From contig CAYMKL010000024.1 in assembly GCA_964390805.1 (NCBI GenBank), positions 1 through 64,000 on the forward strand: a DNA stretch of 64,000 bases. Reading direction: 5' to 3'. Below, piece after piece: positions 8,521 through 17,313 of the stretch (the stretch's first letter is position 1; each line of letters begins with the position of its first letter). The notes beneath the pieces were generated by a model. That model made no database searches. It saw nothing but the letters and a program-made list of their open reading frames with translations, and was not told the origin of the DNA. This DNA is from CAYMKL01 sp964390805. GTDB lineage: Bacteria; Chloroflexota; Anaerolineae; VGOG01. The position numbers were made by a program, and so were the translations under genes.

Positions 8521-9555
8521 ATGACGGAAACGAGGCGGATTTCTTTCAGCATGCCGGCGGCGTGTGAGAGGTTGGCTGCTTTGGGGCTTACAGAGGAAGA
8601 GATCGAGCACAGCCTGGAACTGGTGGGACAGAAATACGGCCCTGTGGATCTACTGATCCCCGGAGAGTACACCATCGAGCTGCTCATCGAAGAGACGGGG
8701 ATACCAGACTGCACCAATCAAGATGTGATCAACGCCTTTTACGCGGCCGCCAGAGAAGTTGGAGAAAACGGCTGGGGCTGGCTCAGCCGGGCTGGACTTA
8801 CCGGTTTGGTCAACGACCGCCAGGGGAAATATCAAGGACCAGCAATTGACGACCTGCCCGGCTTGATAACGGAGGAGAAGGCCAGCATCAAAGCCATTCT
8901 GGGCCTTACCGAGGCCCCACCGGCTGAGTCTGTGCCCAGCCTCACCTGGGTCGGCCCCACCTGCAATTGCGATAGCAGTCGCTCTGGCCATCAGATCGAG
9001 ATGATCGTCGTCCACTTCACCGCCAGCGGCAGTTGTGCAGGCGTGGTATCCTGGTTCAAGAATCCTCAGAGCGAGGTTAGTGCCCATTATATCATTGACC
9101 ATGATGGCAAGATACTCCAGTTGGTCAAAGATGGGGACTGCGCCTGGCACGCCGGCCTGCCCGGAGACCTGGAGAGGAACGATGCCATCCGTCCTAATCC
9201 CCGAGCCCTCGGCATCGAGATCGTGAACTGGGGGCCCCTGGAGAAGAGAGATAACAAGTACTACAACTGGACGGGGAATGAGCATCTGGGGCAGGTGGTG
9301 GAGGCCGACGGTGAATACTGGGAGCCATACACTGAGACCCAGTACGAAAGCCTGATCGAACTGGTCGCCTACCTCTGCAAGCGGTACAACGTGCCAATCC
9401 GGTACCCACCCCTGGGGGGCAGCGCCTACTACGAGAGGGCCCAGGGCCTGGCCGATTTCAGCGGCATCCTGGGACACAGCGCTATCAACAGGGGCAAGTC
9501 CGACCCCGGCCCTCATTTCGACTGGAACCGCCTGATGGACGGCTTGCGGTCATAA
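8521..9555 (+). CDS. N-acetylmuramoyl-L-alanine amidase (Amidase_2 family)
   Basis: Likely cleaves the amide between N-acetylmuramic acid and the peptide stem of peptidoglycan. The C-terminal half carries the Amidase_2/PGRP pattern: EMIVVHFTASG (zinc ligand His165), SAHYIIDHDGKILQLV, and LGHSAINRGKSDPGPHFDW (His319, Asp328). Residues 1-145 are an N-terminal region with no recognised domain. There is no signal peptide. GGAGG precedes the ATG. It follows the glycosidase-like gene by 46 bases, so the two probably form one transcript. 344 aa. Confidence 0.88.
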   Translation: MTETRRISFSMPAACERLAALGLTEEEIEHSLELVGQKYGPVDLLIPGEYTIELLIEETGIPDCTNQDVINAFYAAAREVGENGWGWLSRAGLTGLVNDRQGKYQGPAIDDLPGLITEEKASIKAILGLTEAPPAESVPSLTWVGPTCNCDSSRSGHQIEMIVVHFTASGSCAGVVSWFKNPQSEVSAHYIIDHDGKILQLVKDGDCAWHAGLPGDLERNDAIRPNPRALGIEIVNWGPLEKRDNKYYNWTGNEHLGQVVEADGEYWEPYTETQYESLIELVAYLCKRYNVPIRYPPLGGSAYYERAQGLADFSGILGHSAINRGKSDPGPHFDWNRLMDGLRS

Positions 9556-9698
9556 GGCTGAGGATCGCCAAACCGATGTTGCCCTTTTTCTCTAACAACA
9601 GTAAGGGAGGTGAAGCCTATTGAGTCAACTTGGTTTAGTTAGTATGTAGACCTGCTGCAGGTCACTATTCTCAAATCCATATAGACAAAGGAGAAGTC

Positions 9699-11324
9699 AT
9701 GAAGAAAGGAACCTATTGGGCTTATTTAGCCCTCGCCTTGCTATTGGTGCTGACCGCCACGCAATGCGGCGGCCCTGCTCAGCCAACAGCCACCAAACCC
9801 CCGGCTGCTACCACCGCCCCAGAACCCACGAAGCCGCCAGAAGAAGCAGCCCCCAACGTCTTCGTCTACGGCCACGGCACCACCTTCCCCGACATAGACC
9901 CGGCCATAAGCTTTTCCAACGACTCGGCAGTGGTGTCCAACTGCTACGAGACCCTCACCTTCTACAATCCGCCCGGCAGTGACGAGATCCTCAGCCCTAA
10001 ACTGGCCACCAGTTGGGAGACCAACGACGACGCCACCGAATGGATCTTTCATCTACGAAAGGGAGTCACCTTCCACAATGGCGATCCCCTCAACGCCGAA
10101 GCCGTGAAAGGCGCGCTTGATAGCACCATGGAGATCGGCGCGGGCGCAGCCTATATCTGGAGTCCCGTGGAAGAGATCGAGGTCGTTGACGACCATACGG
10201 TCAAGTTCAAGTTGAGCTACGCGGCTCCGTTGGACTTGATTGCCTCCTCCGGCTATGGTGCCTGGATCTACAATCCCAAGGTTTACAAAGAGAAAGGCAC
10301 CGAGTGGTTCAATGAAGGGAATTGCGCGGGCACAGGGCCTTACATGATCGAAAGCCGCGAGCGGGGCTCACGACTGATCATGACGCGCAACGAGGACTAC
10401 TGGGGCGGATGGCGGGAAGGTCAGTTCGACAAGGTTGTCTTCGAGATTCGAGAAGACAACGTGGTGTTGCAGCAGATGATCGAGGCAGGCGAGGCCGACT
10501 TCACCTATGGCGTCCCCCCCGACAACCTGGCTGCGCTGGACGCTCGCGATGACACTGTGGTCTACACCAACCCCAGCTTCCAGAACCTGGTCGGCCTGTT
10601 GAACACACAGAAGCCCCCTCTGGACAACAAGCTGGTCCGCCAGGCGCTGGCCTACAGCGTCCCCTACGCCCAATTCATCGAGGGTGTGATGGGAACCCGG
10701 GCCACTCAAGCCTACGGGCCTGTGCCTGCTGGCATGTGGGGGTATAGCAAGGACCTCTTCCAGTATCACTACGACCTGGAAAAGGCCAAAGGGCTACTGA
10801 CTGAGGCCGGCTATCCCGATGGCGGATTTGACCTGCTTTACACCTTCGCCACCGGTGACCTGGATGAGCAGCAGTTGGGCGAGCTCTGGAAAGCGGAATT
10901 GGCCAAGCTGGGCATCAACCTGGAAGTCCAAGCCCTGAACTGGGAAGCTCAGTGGGATCTGGCCATGTCGGGTCCTGAGAACGCACAAGACGTCTTCGTG
11001 ATGTACTGGTGGCCCGACTACGTATCACCGTACAGCTTTCTCTTCAGCATGTTCCACTCCGAGGAAGAGATTCTCTTCAACCTTGGTTACTACCGCAACC
11101 CAGAATTCGACGACATGATTGACACTGCCAACGGGCTTTCGGGCAGCGACCGGAAGAAAGCTGAAGACTTGTTCATCCAGTCCCAGGAGATTCTGATCGA
11201 AGATGTGGCCTCCCTCTTCTTCTACGACGTGGCCAACACCCATCTGGCCCGCTCCGACATCAAGGGGTTTGTGGACAACCCGGCCTATCCTCACGTCGTT
11301 TTTGCCTACCAACTGACACGTTGA
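9699..11324 (+). CDS. Peptide-type ABC transporter substrate-binding lipoprotein (SBP family 5)
   Basis: Extracellular solute receptor for an oligopeptide/dipeptide-type ABC importer. The N-terminus has a hydrophobic signal ending in TATQC, a weak lipobox, then a Thr/Pro/Glu-rich tether. The mature part shows SBP_bac_5 features (SPKLATSWETNDDATEWIFHL, NGDPLNAEAVKGAL, GTGPYMI). AAAGGAG precedes the ATG. It heads an operon with two permeases, two ATPases, a racemase and downstream amide-processing enzymes, so the ligand may be a peptide-like or cyclic amide compound. 541 aa. Confidence 0.93.
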   Translation: MKKGTYWAYLALALLLVLTATQCGGPAQPTATKPPAATTAPEPTKPPEEAAPNVFVYGHGTTFPDIDPAISFSNDSAVVSNCYETLTFYNPPGSDEILSPKLATSWETNDDATEWIFHLRKGVTFHNGDPLNAEAVKGALDSTMEIGAGAAYIWSPVEEIEVVDDHTVKFKLSYAAPLDLIASSGYGAWIYNPKVYKEKGTEWFNEGNCAGTGPYMIESRERGSRLIMTRNEDYWGGWREGQFDKVVFEIREDNVVLQQMIEAGEADFTYGVPPDNLAALDARDDTVVYTNPSFQNLVGLLNTQKPPLDNKLVRQALAYSVPYAQFIEGVMGTRATQAYGPVPAGMWGYSKDLFQYHYDLEKAKGLLTEAGYPDGGFDLLYTFATGDLDEQQLGELWKAELAKLGINLEVQALNWEAQWDLAMSGPENAQDVFVMYWWPDYVSPYSFLFSMFHSEEEILFNLGYYRNPEFDDMIDTANGLSGSDRKKAEDLFIQSQEILIEDVASLFFYDVANTHLARSDIKGFVDNPAYPHVVFAYQLTR

Positions 11325-11342
11325 GCAAGAAAGCATCAGAAC

Positions 11343-11377
11343 GATGCAGGGGCGTAGCAGGGCTGCGCCCCTGCATC
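11343..11377 (+). promoter_or_regulatory. Intercistronic stem-loop after the binding-protein gene
   Basis: GATGCAGGGGCG (11343-11354) and CGCCCCTGCATC (11366-11377) form a perfect 12-bp stem with an 11-base loop. No T-run follows, so it is more likely an mRNA-stabilising or partial-termination element that raises binding-protein level over the permeases, as known for other SBP operons. Confidence 0.7.
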
Positions 11378-11418
11378 TTCGTTAAATCAACGATCAATCA
11401 AACGAAGGGGATGAGCTT

Positions 11419-12441
11419 GTGCATAGGTTGGAATACATCATTCGGCGGCTGGCGATGGCGGTGCTTGTACTCGTCAGCGTCTCCGTCATCACCTTCTTCA
11501 TTGCCCGCGTCGTCCCTTCCAATCCGGCCGCCGCCTGGGTTGGACCACACCCTACGCAGGAGCAAATCGCCCTGGCCACCGAGCGACTGGGGCTGGATCG
11601 TCCGCTCCACGAACAGTACTTGCGCTACATACGTGGGCTTCTGCAAGGTGATCTAGGCAATTCGATCAAGACACACCAGCCTATCACCACCGACCTCAAA
11701 ACCTTCCTGCCCGCCACCCTGGAGTTGGTTCTGGCTGGCATGGTGATGGCGGTCACGCTCGGTATTCCCCTCGGCGTTCTCTCAGGAGCCTACAAGGGTA
11801 GCTTGCTGGACCACTTCACGCGCCTCTTCTCCATTGCTGGCGTCTCGATGCCCACGTTCTGGTTGGGGTTGTTGTTGCAACTGCTTTTCTTCAGCCGGTT
11901 GGGTATCTTGCCCCTGGCGGGGCGCACCTCCACTCAAGTGGCCCTCTACAATCCAGTGGAGCAAATCACGGGCTTCTATCTGATTGATACGGCGATTACG
12001 GGCAACTGGGTGGCTTTCAAAGATGCTCTGAGCCACATCATTCTGCCGTCTTTCACCCTGGCGACCTACGCCATCGGCCTGACCATCCGCATGACCCGCT
12101 CGACTATGATCGAGGTGTTGAGCGAGAAATATATCCTGGCGGCTCGGGCCGCTGGCATCTCAGAACGGATCGTCCTGTTCGTCCTGGCGCTGAAAAACGC
12201 CATCATTCCCACCATCACCGTGCTTGGCCTCTCATTTGTCTATTCGCTGACCGGCGCCATTCTGGTCGAGGTCATCTTCTCCTGGCCTGGGTTGGGCTCC
12301 TACGTCACCAACGCTGTGCTCAGCATTGATTTCCCGGTCATCGTTTCGGTGACGTTGGTGGTCACCGTCTTTTACGTCTTTATCAACCTTCTTCTGGATC
12401 TGGGACAGGCGATGCTTGACCCCCGGGTCACGCTGAAATAG
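11419..12441 (+). CDS. Peptide-type ABC transporter permease, DppB family
   Basis: Inner-membrane channel subunit. The N-terminal segment YIIRRLAMAVLVLVSVSVI and LGLDRPLHEQYLRYI are typical of DppB/OppB. The EAA loop is near RAAGISERIVLFVLALKNA, and the C-terminus LLLDLGQAMLDPRVTLK is family-typical. The start is GTG at 11419 with AAGGGG upstream. 340 aa, about six membrane spans. It lies ten bases before the racemase gene. Confidence 0.95.
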   Translation: MHRLEYIIRRLAMAVLVLVSVSVITFFIARVVPSNPAAAWVGPHPTQEQIALATERLGLDRPLHEQYLRYIRGLLQGDLGNSIKTHQPITTDLKTFLPATLELVLAGMVMAVTLGIPLGVLSGAYKGSLLDHFTRLFSIAGVSMPTFWLGLLLQLLFFSRLGILPLAGRTSTQVALYNPVEQITGFYLIDTAITGNWVAFKDALSHIILPSFTLATYAIGLTIRMTRSTMIEVLSEKYILAARAAGISERIVLFVLALKNAIIPTITVLGLSFVYSLTGAILVEVIFSWPGLGSYVTNAVLSIDFPVIVSVTLVVTVFYVFINLLLDLGQAMLDPRVTLK

Positions 12442-12450
12442 GAGGCAACC

Positions 12451-13197
12451 GTGCACATTCGCGTCATAAATCCAACCATCACCACTCGATGGGCAGAAGA
12501 CACCCGACGCGCCTACGCCGATGCCGCTCGCCCAGGCACCCACGTCAGCGTCGTCTCGCTGGATTGGGGCACCGCCTCCATCGAAAGCTATCGCGACGAG
12601 GCGCTGGTGGTGCCCGACATCTTGGCCAAAGTGGTGGAGGCCGAACAAGCCGGCGCCGACGCGGTCATCATTGACTGCATGGCCGACCCTGGCCTGTACG
12701 CCGCCCGCGAACTGGTCAGCATCCCCGTCATTGGGCCAGCCCAGGCCACCATGCACCTGGCCGCCATGCTGGGCCACCGTTTCTCTGTCCTCACCGTGTT
12801 CGATCACGACATCCCGTCGGTGGAAGACCAGGTGGCCCGCTATGGCTTGTCCACCAAGCTGGCCTCGGCGCGGGCCTTTAACATCCCCGTGCTGGCTCTG
12901 GACGAAGATATCGAGGCAACCACACAGGTGCTCGTCAATCTCAGCGAGCAGGCGGTGCGGGAAGATGGCGCCCACGTCATCATCCCCGGATGCACCGGTC
13001 TGGCAGGGCTGGCGCCACGGATACAGGCAGGCCTGGCCGAGCGGGGCTGCGAGGTGCCTGTGCTGGATCCCCCTTCGGTGGCCATGAAGCTGGCCGAATC
13101 ACTGGTGGACTTGGGTCAAGCCCACAGCAAACAAACCTACCCGCACCCGCCGAGCAAGGAGATACGCTGGCCATCAAAGGCTCCATTTGGCGCATAG
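12451..13197 (+). CDS. Aspartate/glutamate/hydantoin racemase family protein
   Basis: PF01177-type cofactor-independent racemase. The two catalytic cysteines are visible as VIIDCMADPG (Cys76) and IIPGCTGLAG (Cys181). Hydantoin racemases and allantoin racemases share this pattern, so the substrate may be a hydantoin-like or amino-acid-like compound. It is inserted between the two permease genes of the importer, so its substrate is probably the imported ligand. GTG start with AGGAGG upstream. The last 25 or so residues are Pro/Ser/Lys-rich and look unstructured. 248 aa. Confidence 0.88.
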   Translation: MHIRVINPTITTRWAEDTRRAYADAARPGTHVSVVSLDWGTASIESYRDEALVVPDILAKVVEAEQAGADAVIIDCMADPGLYAARELVSIPVIGPAQATMHLAAMLGHRFSVLTVFDHDIPSVEDQVARYGLSTKLASARAFNIPVLALDEDIEATTQVLVNLSEQAVREDGAHVIIPGCTGLAGLAPRIQAGLAERGCEVPVLDPPSVAMKLAESLVDLGQAHSKQTYPHPPSKEIRWPSKAPFGA

Positions 13198-13210
13198 AGT
13201 GGAGAAGATC

Positions 13211-14122
13211 GTGGACTCAACCATCGAATGGTCGGATACAGAAGCCATACAGCGCACGGCACGCTTCCAGGAACTGGGGCTGATGTTGCAGGCATTTCGG
13301 CGGGATCCGCTGGCGGTGATCAGTCTGGTGGTGATCGTCCTCTTTATCCTGGCAGCGATTCTGGCGCCATGGCTGACCTCCTACCCGGATCAAGGACAGG
13401 GCGTCCCCAACATCCTGGAGAAGTTTCAGCCCCCCAGCCGGACTCACCCCTTGGGCACCGACTACCTGGGACGCGACGTGTGGGCTCGCCTGCTGTTCGG
13501 GGGGCGCAGTTCCCTCAGCATCGGGTTTCTGGTGGTTCTCGTGGCCAGCGTCATCGGCATCCCTCTGGGCGCCATCGCCGGCTATTACGGCGGCTGGATA
13601 GACGACATCCTGATGCGCATCACAGACATCTTCCTGGCCTTCCCTCCCCTGCTGCTGGCCATTGCCATCGCTGCTGCGCTGGGGGCCAGCTTCGTGAACG
13701 CCATGATCGCCATCGCCTTCACCTGGTGGCCCTGGTATGCCCGCCTGGTGCGGGCGCAAACCCTGTCCCTGCGCGAGGAGTACTTCATTGAGGCCGCGCG
13801 CAGCATCGGCGTGAGCGACGCGAACATCATCGTGCGTCACATCTTGCCCAATGTATTGACTCCCGTGCTGGTGCAGGTCACAATGGACATCGGTTCTGCC
13901 ATTCTCACCGGTGCGGCCCTCAGCTTCATCGGCCTGGGCGTCCAGCCACCGGCTCCGGACTGGGGCAAGATGATCAGCACCGGACGCATCTACTTCATCG
14001 AGCGGCCGTGGTTCGCCGGATCCGCAGGGGCGGCGATTTTCCTGGTCACTTTGGCCTTCAACCTGCTGGGCGACGCGGTGCGCGACGTGGCCGACCCTCG
14101 CACCAGGAGGGCCGTCGCATGA
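13211..14122 (+). CDS. Peptide-type ABC transporter permease, DppC family
   Basis: Second channel subunit of the importer. HPLGTDYLGRDVWARLLFGG is the DppC hallmark, followed by the EAA loop EEYFIEAARSIGVSDANIIV and the C-terminal LSFIGLGVQPPAPDWG. The start is taken as GTG 13211 because GGAGAAG lies just upstream; TTG 13187 would overlap the racemase gene and has no good ribosome site. Its stop overlaps the next start (ATGA). 303 aa. Confidence 0.94.
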   Translation: MDSTIEWSDTEAIQRTARFQELGLMLQAFRRDPLAVISLVVIVLFILAAILAPWLTSYPDQGQGVPNILEKFQPPSRTHPLGTDYLGRDVWARLLFGGRSSLSIGFLVVLVASVIGIPLGAIAGYYGGWIDDILMRITDIFLAFPPLLLAIAIAAALGASFVNAMIAIAFTWWPWYARLVRAQTLSLREEYFIEAARSIGVSDANIIVRHILPNVLTPVLVQVTMDIGSAILTGAALSFIGLGVQPPAPDWGKMISTGRIYFIERPWFAGSAGAAIFLVTLAFNLLGDAVRDVADPRTRRAVA

Positions 14123-15132
14123 GCGAAGTTTTGCTGTCTGTCGAAGACCTGCACGTTCGCTTCAGAACCTACGCTGGCGTGGTTCACGCCGTCAACGGGA
14201 TGACCTTTGACGTGCGCAGAGGCGAGATCTTCGGCCTGGTGGGGGAATCGGGCTGCGGTAAGACGGTGACGGGATTCGCCGTGCTGCGCATGGTTCCATC
14301 CCCCGGCGAGATTGTGCAGGGACGTATCAAATTTCAGAGTGAAGACTTGCTGCAGAAGAGTGAGAGCGAGATGCAAAAGGTGCGGGGAGGGCGCATCGCC
14401 ATGATCTTCCAGGACCCCTCGGCCTCGCTGAATCCTGTCTTCAGCATCGGCAGTCAGGTGACTCGCGTCATTCGGCAGCACGTATCGGTAGGCCAGGATG
14501 AAGCTCGCCAGCGCGCCCTGGAGATGTTTGAGGCCGTGGGCCTGCCTGATCCCCCTGGCGTTCTCCGCGCCTACCCCCACGAGTTGAGCGGCGGCATGCA
14601 ACAAAGGGCGATGATCGCCATGGCCCTCTCCTCCGGCGCTGAGCTTCTCATCGCCGATGAGCCGACCACTGCCCTGGACGTGACCATTCAGGCCCAGATT
14701 CTGGCCTTACTTACCGAGCTACGGGAGAAGCAGAGCGTGTCCATCCTCCTCATCACCCACGATCTGGCAGTGGTGGCCGAAACCTGCGACCGGGTGGGAG
14801 TGGCCTACGCAGGTGATATCGTGGAGATGGGCAAGGCTGATGACGTCTTGCTCCGCATGAAACATCCCTATACCCAGGGGTTGCTGGCGGCTTTGCCCCG
14901 CCCTACCCAGCGGGGGCACTCGCTGCAATCCATTGAAGGAAGTGTGCCCGATGGCCTCTATCTGCCGCCGGGATGCCCCTTCCATCCCCGTTGCCCCGAG
15001 GCCATGGACATCTGCCAGGCAGAGAAGCCGCTCCTCTTCTCCGTCCCCCCCTCTTTCCCCCCCAATGGGGGGGATGAAAGGGGGGGGCACATGGCGGCCT
15101 GCTATCTCTACGGACAGGAGAACGCGGCATGA
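14119..15132 (+). CDS. Peptide-type ABC transporter ATPase, DppD family
   Basis: Cytosolic ATPase driving import. Walker A is GESGCGKT, the signature is LSGGMQQR, and Walker B is LLIADEPTTALD. The C-terminal oligopeptide extension has PGCPFHPRCP. Its ATG overlaps the permease stop. In the C-terminal extension (15044-15087) a palindrome of C-runs and G-runs is inserted in frame, adding SVPPSFPPNGGDERGG before the final residues. This insert is absent from typical family members as far as I know. 337 aa. Confidence 0.95.
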   Translation: MSEVLLSVEDLHVRFRTYAGVVHAVNGMTFDVRRGEIFGLVGESGCGKTVTGFAVLRMVPSPGEIVQGRIKFQSEDLLQKSESEMQKVRGGRIAMIFQDPSASLNPVFSIGSQVTRVIRQHVSVGQDEARQRALEMFEAVGLPDPPGVLRAYPHELSGGMQQRAMIAMALSSGAELLIADEPTTALDVTIQAQILALLTELREKQSVSILLITHDLAVVAETCDRVGVAYAGDIVEMGKADDVLLRMKHPYTQGLLAALPRPTQRGHSLQSIEGSVPDGLYLPPGCPFHPRCPEAMDICQAEKPLLFSVPPSFPPNGGDERGGHMAACYLYGQENAA

Positions 15133-16130
15133 GCGCAGCCCCACTGCTAGAGACACGAGGACTGACCAAGCACTTTGCATCCCAGCGTGGTCTCCTGAGC
15201 CGCCGTCGGAAGTGGGTGCGGGCCCTCGACCGCGCGGACCTGTCCATCAACCGGCAGGAGACCCTCGGGGTGGTGGGGGAATCGGGCTGCGGCAAGACCA
15301 CGTTGGGGCGGGTCATCATGCGCCTCATCCAACCCACGTCGGGACAGGTGTTGTTTGAAGGACAAGACATCGCCCCCCTCAGCAACCGCGAGATGCGCCG
15401 CTATCGCCGCGACATGCAGATGGTCTTCCAGAGCCCATATTCTTCGTTCAACCCCCGCTTCAGTGTCATGGGTTCCATCACTGAACCGCTGCGGACGCAC
15501 ACCAGGTTACGTGGCGAGACCCTGGCTGCCCGGGCGCGTGAGCTTTTGGAACAGGCAGGCATGCCTGGCGAGATTCTGTACCGCTACCCCCACGAGTTCA
15601 GTGGCGGACAGTTGCAGCGTATCGCCATCGCCAGAGCCCTGGCCCTCAACCCCAAGTTCATCGTCCTGGATGAACCGACTTCAGCGCTGGATGTCTCGGT
15701 CCAGGCGCAGATCATCAATTTGCTGCAGAAGCTCCAACGAGAGTTCGAGCTGACCTACCTCTTCATCACCCACGACTTGAGCGTGGTGCAGCACATCAGC
15801 GATCGCATTGCGGTGATGTACCTGGGGAAAGTGGTGGAACTCAGTACGACCGAGGTCATCTTCTCCGAACCGCAGCACCCATACACGCAGGCGCTTCTGG
15901 CCTCGGCCCCCAGCCTGGATCCTGAACTGCGGCGAGAGCGCATCATCTTGCCAGGAGGGGTACCCGATCCGGCGAACCCACCACCAGGTTGCAGCTTCCA
16001 CCCTCGCTGTCCGATGGTCATGACCGTATGTTCGGAGATCGAACCCGCTTTCATAGACATCGGCAACGGGCATAAGGTTGCCTGTCATCTGGTTGGTGGA
16101 GAGAGAAGAGAGACCCTGAGGGTTTCCTAA
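15129..16130 (+). CDS. Peptide-type ABC transporter ATPase, DppF family
   Basis: Second ATPase of the importer. Walker A GESGCGKT, the FQSPYSSFNPR Q-loop, signature FSGGQLQR, Walker B FIVLDEPTSALD and the extension PGCSFHPRCPMV are all present. ATGA overlap with the preceding gene indicates translational coupling. Its last codons form one arm of a strong hairpin with downstream sequence. 333 aa. Confidence 0.96.
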   Translation: MSAAPLLETRGLTKHFASQRGLLSRRRKWVRALDRADLSINRQETLGVVGESGCGKTTLGRVIMRLIQPTSGQVLFEGQDIAPLSNREMRRYRRDMQMVFQSPYSSFNPRFSVMGSITEPLRTHTRLRGETLAARARELLEQAGMPGEILYRYPHEFSGGQLQRIAIARALALNPKFIVLDEPTSALDVSVQAQIINLLQKLQREFELTYLFITHDLSVVQHISDRIAVMYLGKVVELSTTEVIFSEPQHPYTQALLASAPSLDPELRRERIILPGGVPDPANPPPGCSFHPRCPMVMTVCSEIEPAFIDIGNGHKVACHLVGGERRETLRVS

Positions 16131-16143
16131 ACCCTTAGGGTCT
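16111..16143 (+). promoter_or_regulatory. 15-bp hairpin spanning the dppF-like stop codon
   Basis: AGACCCTGAGGGTTT (16111-16125) pairs with AAACCCTTAGGGTCT (16129-16143) with one mismatch and a 3-base loop. No T-run follows. It separates the importer genes from the downstream enzymes and could attenuate transcription or protect mRNA ends. Confidence 0.7.
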
Positions 16144-16172
16144 GCATCAACAAACTGAGGAGGAAAAGCACA

Positions 16173-17312
16173 ATGCCACGTGGAAAGCTAGAGACTCTAC
16201 AAGACTGTGAGGATTTCGTTCGAGGCTGCCTGTTTATGGGAACCGGTGGCGGCGGGAGCGTCGCCTGGGGAATGGGCATGCTCAAAGACGCCCTGAAAGA
16301 CGGCCTGGCCCTGGAATGGGTGGACGTGAACGACATCCCCGACGATGTGTGGACGGTCACCCCCTACGGGATGGGCTCCATTGCACCCACCACCCAGGAG
16401 ACGCTGGATGAAATCGAGCGGCTTGGACTAGTAAACAAGTTCGGCAACCGCTCGATGGAAGAGGCCGTCAAGGAGCTGGGGAACTACCTGGGTCAACCCA
16501 TCGGCTGCCTGGTCGCGGCCGAGCTGGGCGCGGGCAATACGCCGGCCCCGCTGGTCACCGGCGCGCGGCTGGGCATCCTCGTCGTGGACGGAGATTACGC
16601 CGGCCGGGCCATCCCCGACGAAATGCAGGGCACGCCTTACCTGTATGGCAAGCACAGTTGGCCGTTCGCCAGCGTGGATAAGTGGGGAAACGTGGCCATC
16701 GTCAAGTATACCGTCAACCCTCACATGCTGGAACGGATCGGCAAACTACTGGCCGTCGCAGCCTACGGCGGCACGACGATGGCAGCTACCCCTCTGCCCG
16801 CCATCGAGATGAAGGAAATCCTGGTCCGCGATACCCTCACCAGGTCCTTTGCCCTGGGGAAAGCCATGCGCCAGGCCCGAGAGAAGGGCGGCGATCCGAT
16901 TGATGCGGCCTTGGAAATCACCGGCGGCTGGCGTCTCTTTGAAGGGGTCGTCAGCGGCAAGGACTGGGAGGACCGGGGGGGCTACATGTTCGGCACCACC
17001 CACGTCCAAGGCACCGGTGACTACGCAGGGCAAACGCTGGACGTGTGGTTCAAGAACGAGAACCACGTTTCGTGGCTTAACGGCCAACCGTGGGTTTGCA
17101 GTCCCGATCTGGTCACCCTGGCCTACAAAGAGAGCGCCGAAGGCACAACCAACACGCTCATCAAAGAAGGCGATCATATAGTAGCCATAGGCATCAAGGG
17201 GCTGGAGGCCTTCCGCACCGAGTTTGGCCTGAACGAAGCGGCCGGCCCCCGCTACTTTGGCTTCGACATTGACTACGTACCCATCGAGGAGCTGATGGAA
17301 GGGAGGGCATAG
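16173..17312 (+). CDS. DUF917 family protein (hydantoinase/thiohydantoin-related)
   Basis: The N-terminal glycine-rich LFMGTGGGGSVAWGMGML, the middle AAELGAGNTPAPLVTGARLG and DGDYAGRAIPDEMQ are the hallmarks of DUF917 (PF06032). Some members were described as S-methyl-thiohydantoin desulfurases and many sit beside hydantoinase genes; the reaction here is not known. Together with a hydantoin-racemase-like protein and M29 peptidases in one operon, ring-opening or amide processing of an imported compound is plausible. AGGAGG precedes the ATG. 379 aa. Confidence 0.85.
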   Translation: MPRGKLETLQDCEDFVRGCLFMGTGGGGSVAWGMGMLKDALKDGLALEWVDVNDIPDDVWTVTPYGMGSIAPTTQETLDEIERLGLVNKFGNRSMEEAVKELGNYLGQPIGCLVAAELGAGNTPAPLVTGARLGILVVDGDYAGRAIPDEMQGTPYLYGKHSWPFASVDKWGNVAIVKYTVNPHMLERIGKLLAVAAYGGTTMAATPLPAIEMKEILVRDTLTRSFALGKAMRQAREKGGDPIDAALEITGGWRLFEGVVSGKDWEDRGGYMFGTTHVQGTGDYAGQTLDVWFKNENHVSWLNGQPWVCSPDLVTLAYKESAEGTTNTLIKEGDHIVAIGIKGLEAFRTEFGLNEAAGPRYFGFDIDYVPIEELMEGRA

Positions 17313-17313
17313 C

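Noticed and set aside
9620..9648. TTGAGT-N17-TATGTA as promoter of the transporter operon
   Set aside because: The match is weak and overlaps a ribosome-site-like AGGGAGGTGA; not strong enough to list.
12232..12975. Long minus-strand open frame opposite the racemase
   Set aside because: It is a GC-driven shadow of a well-supported gene; its protein is His/Gly/Asp-rich with no recognisable domain and no ribosome site.
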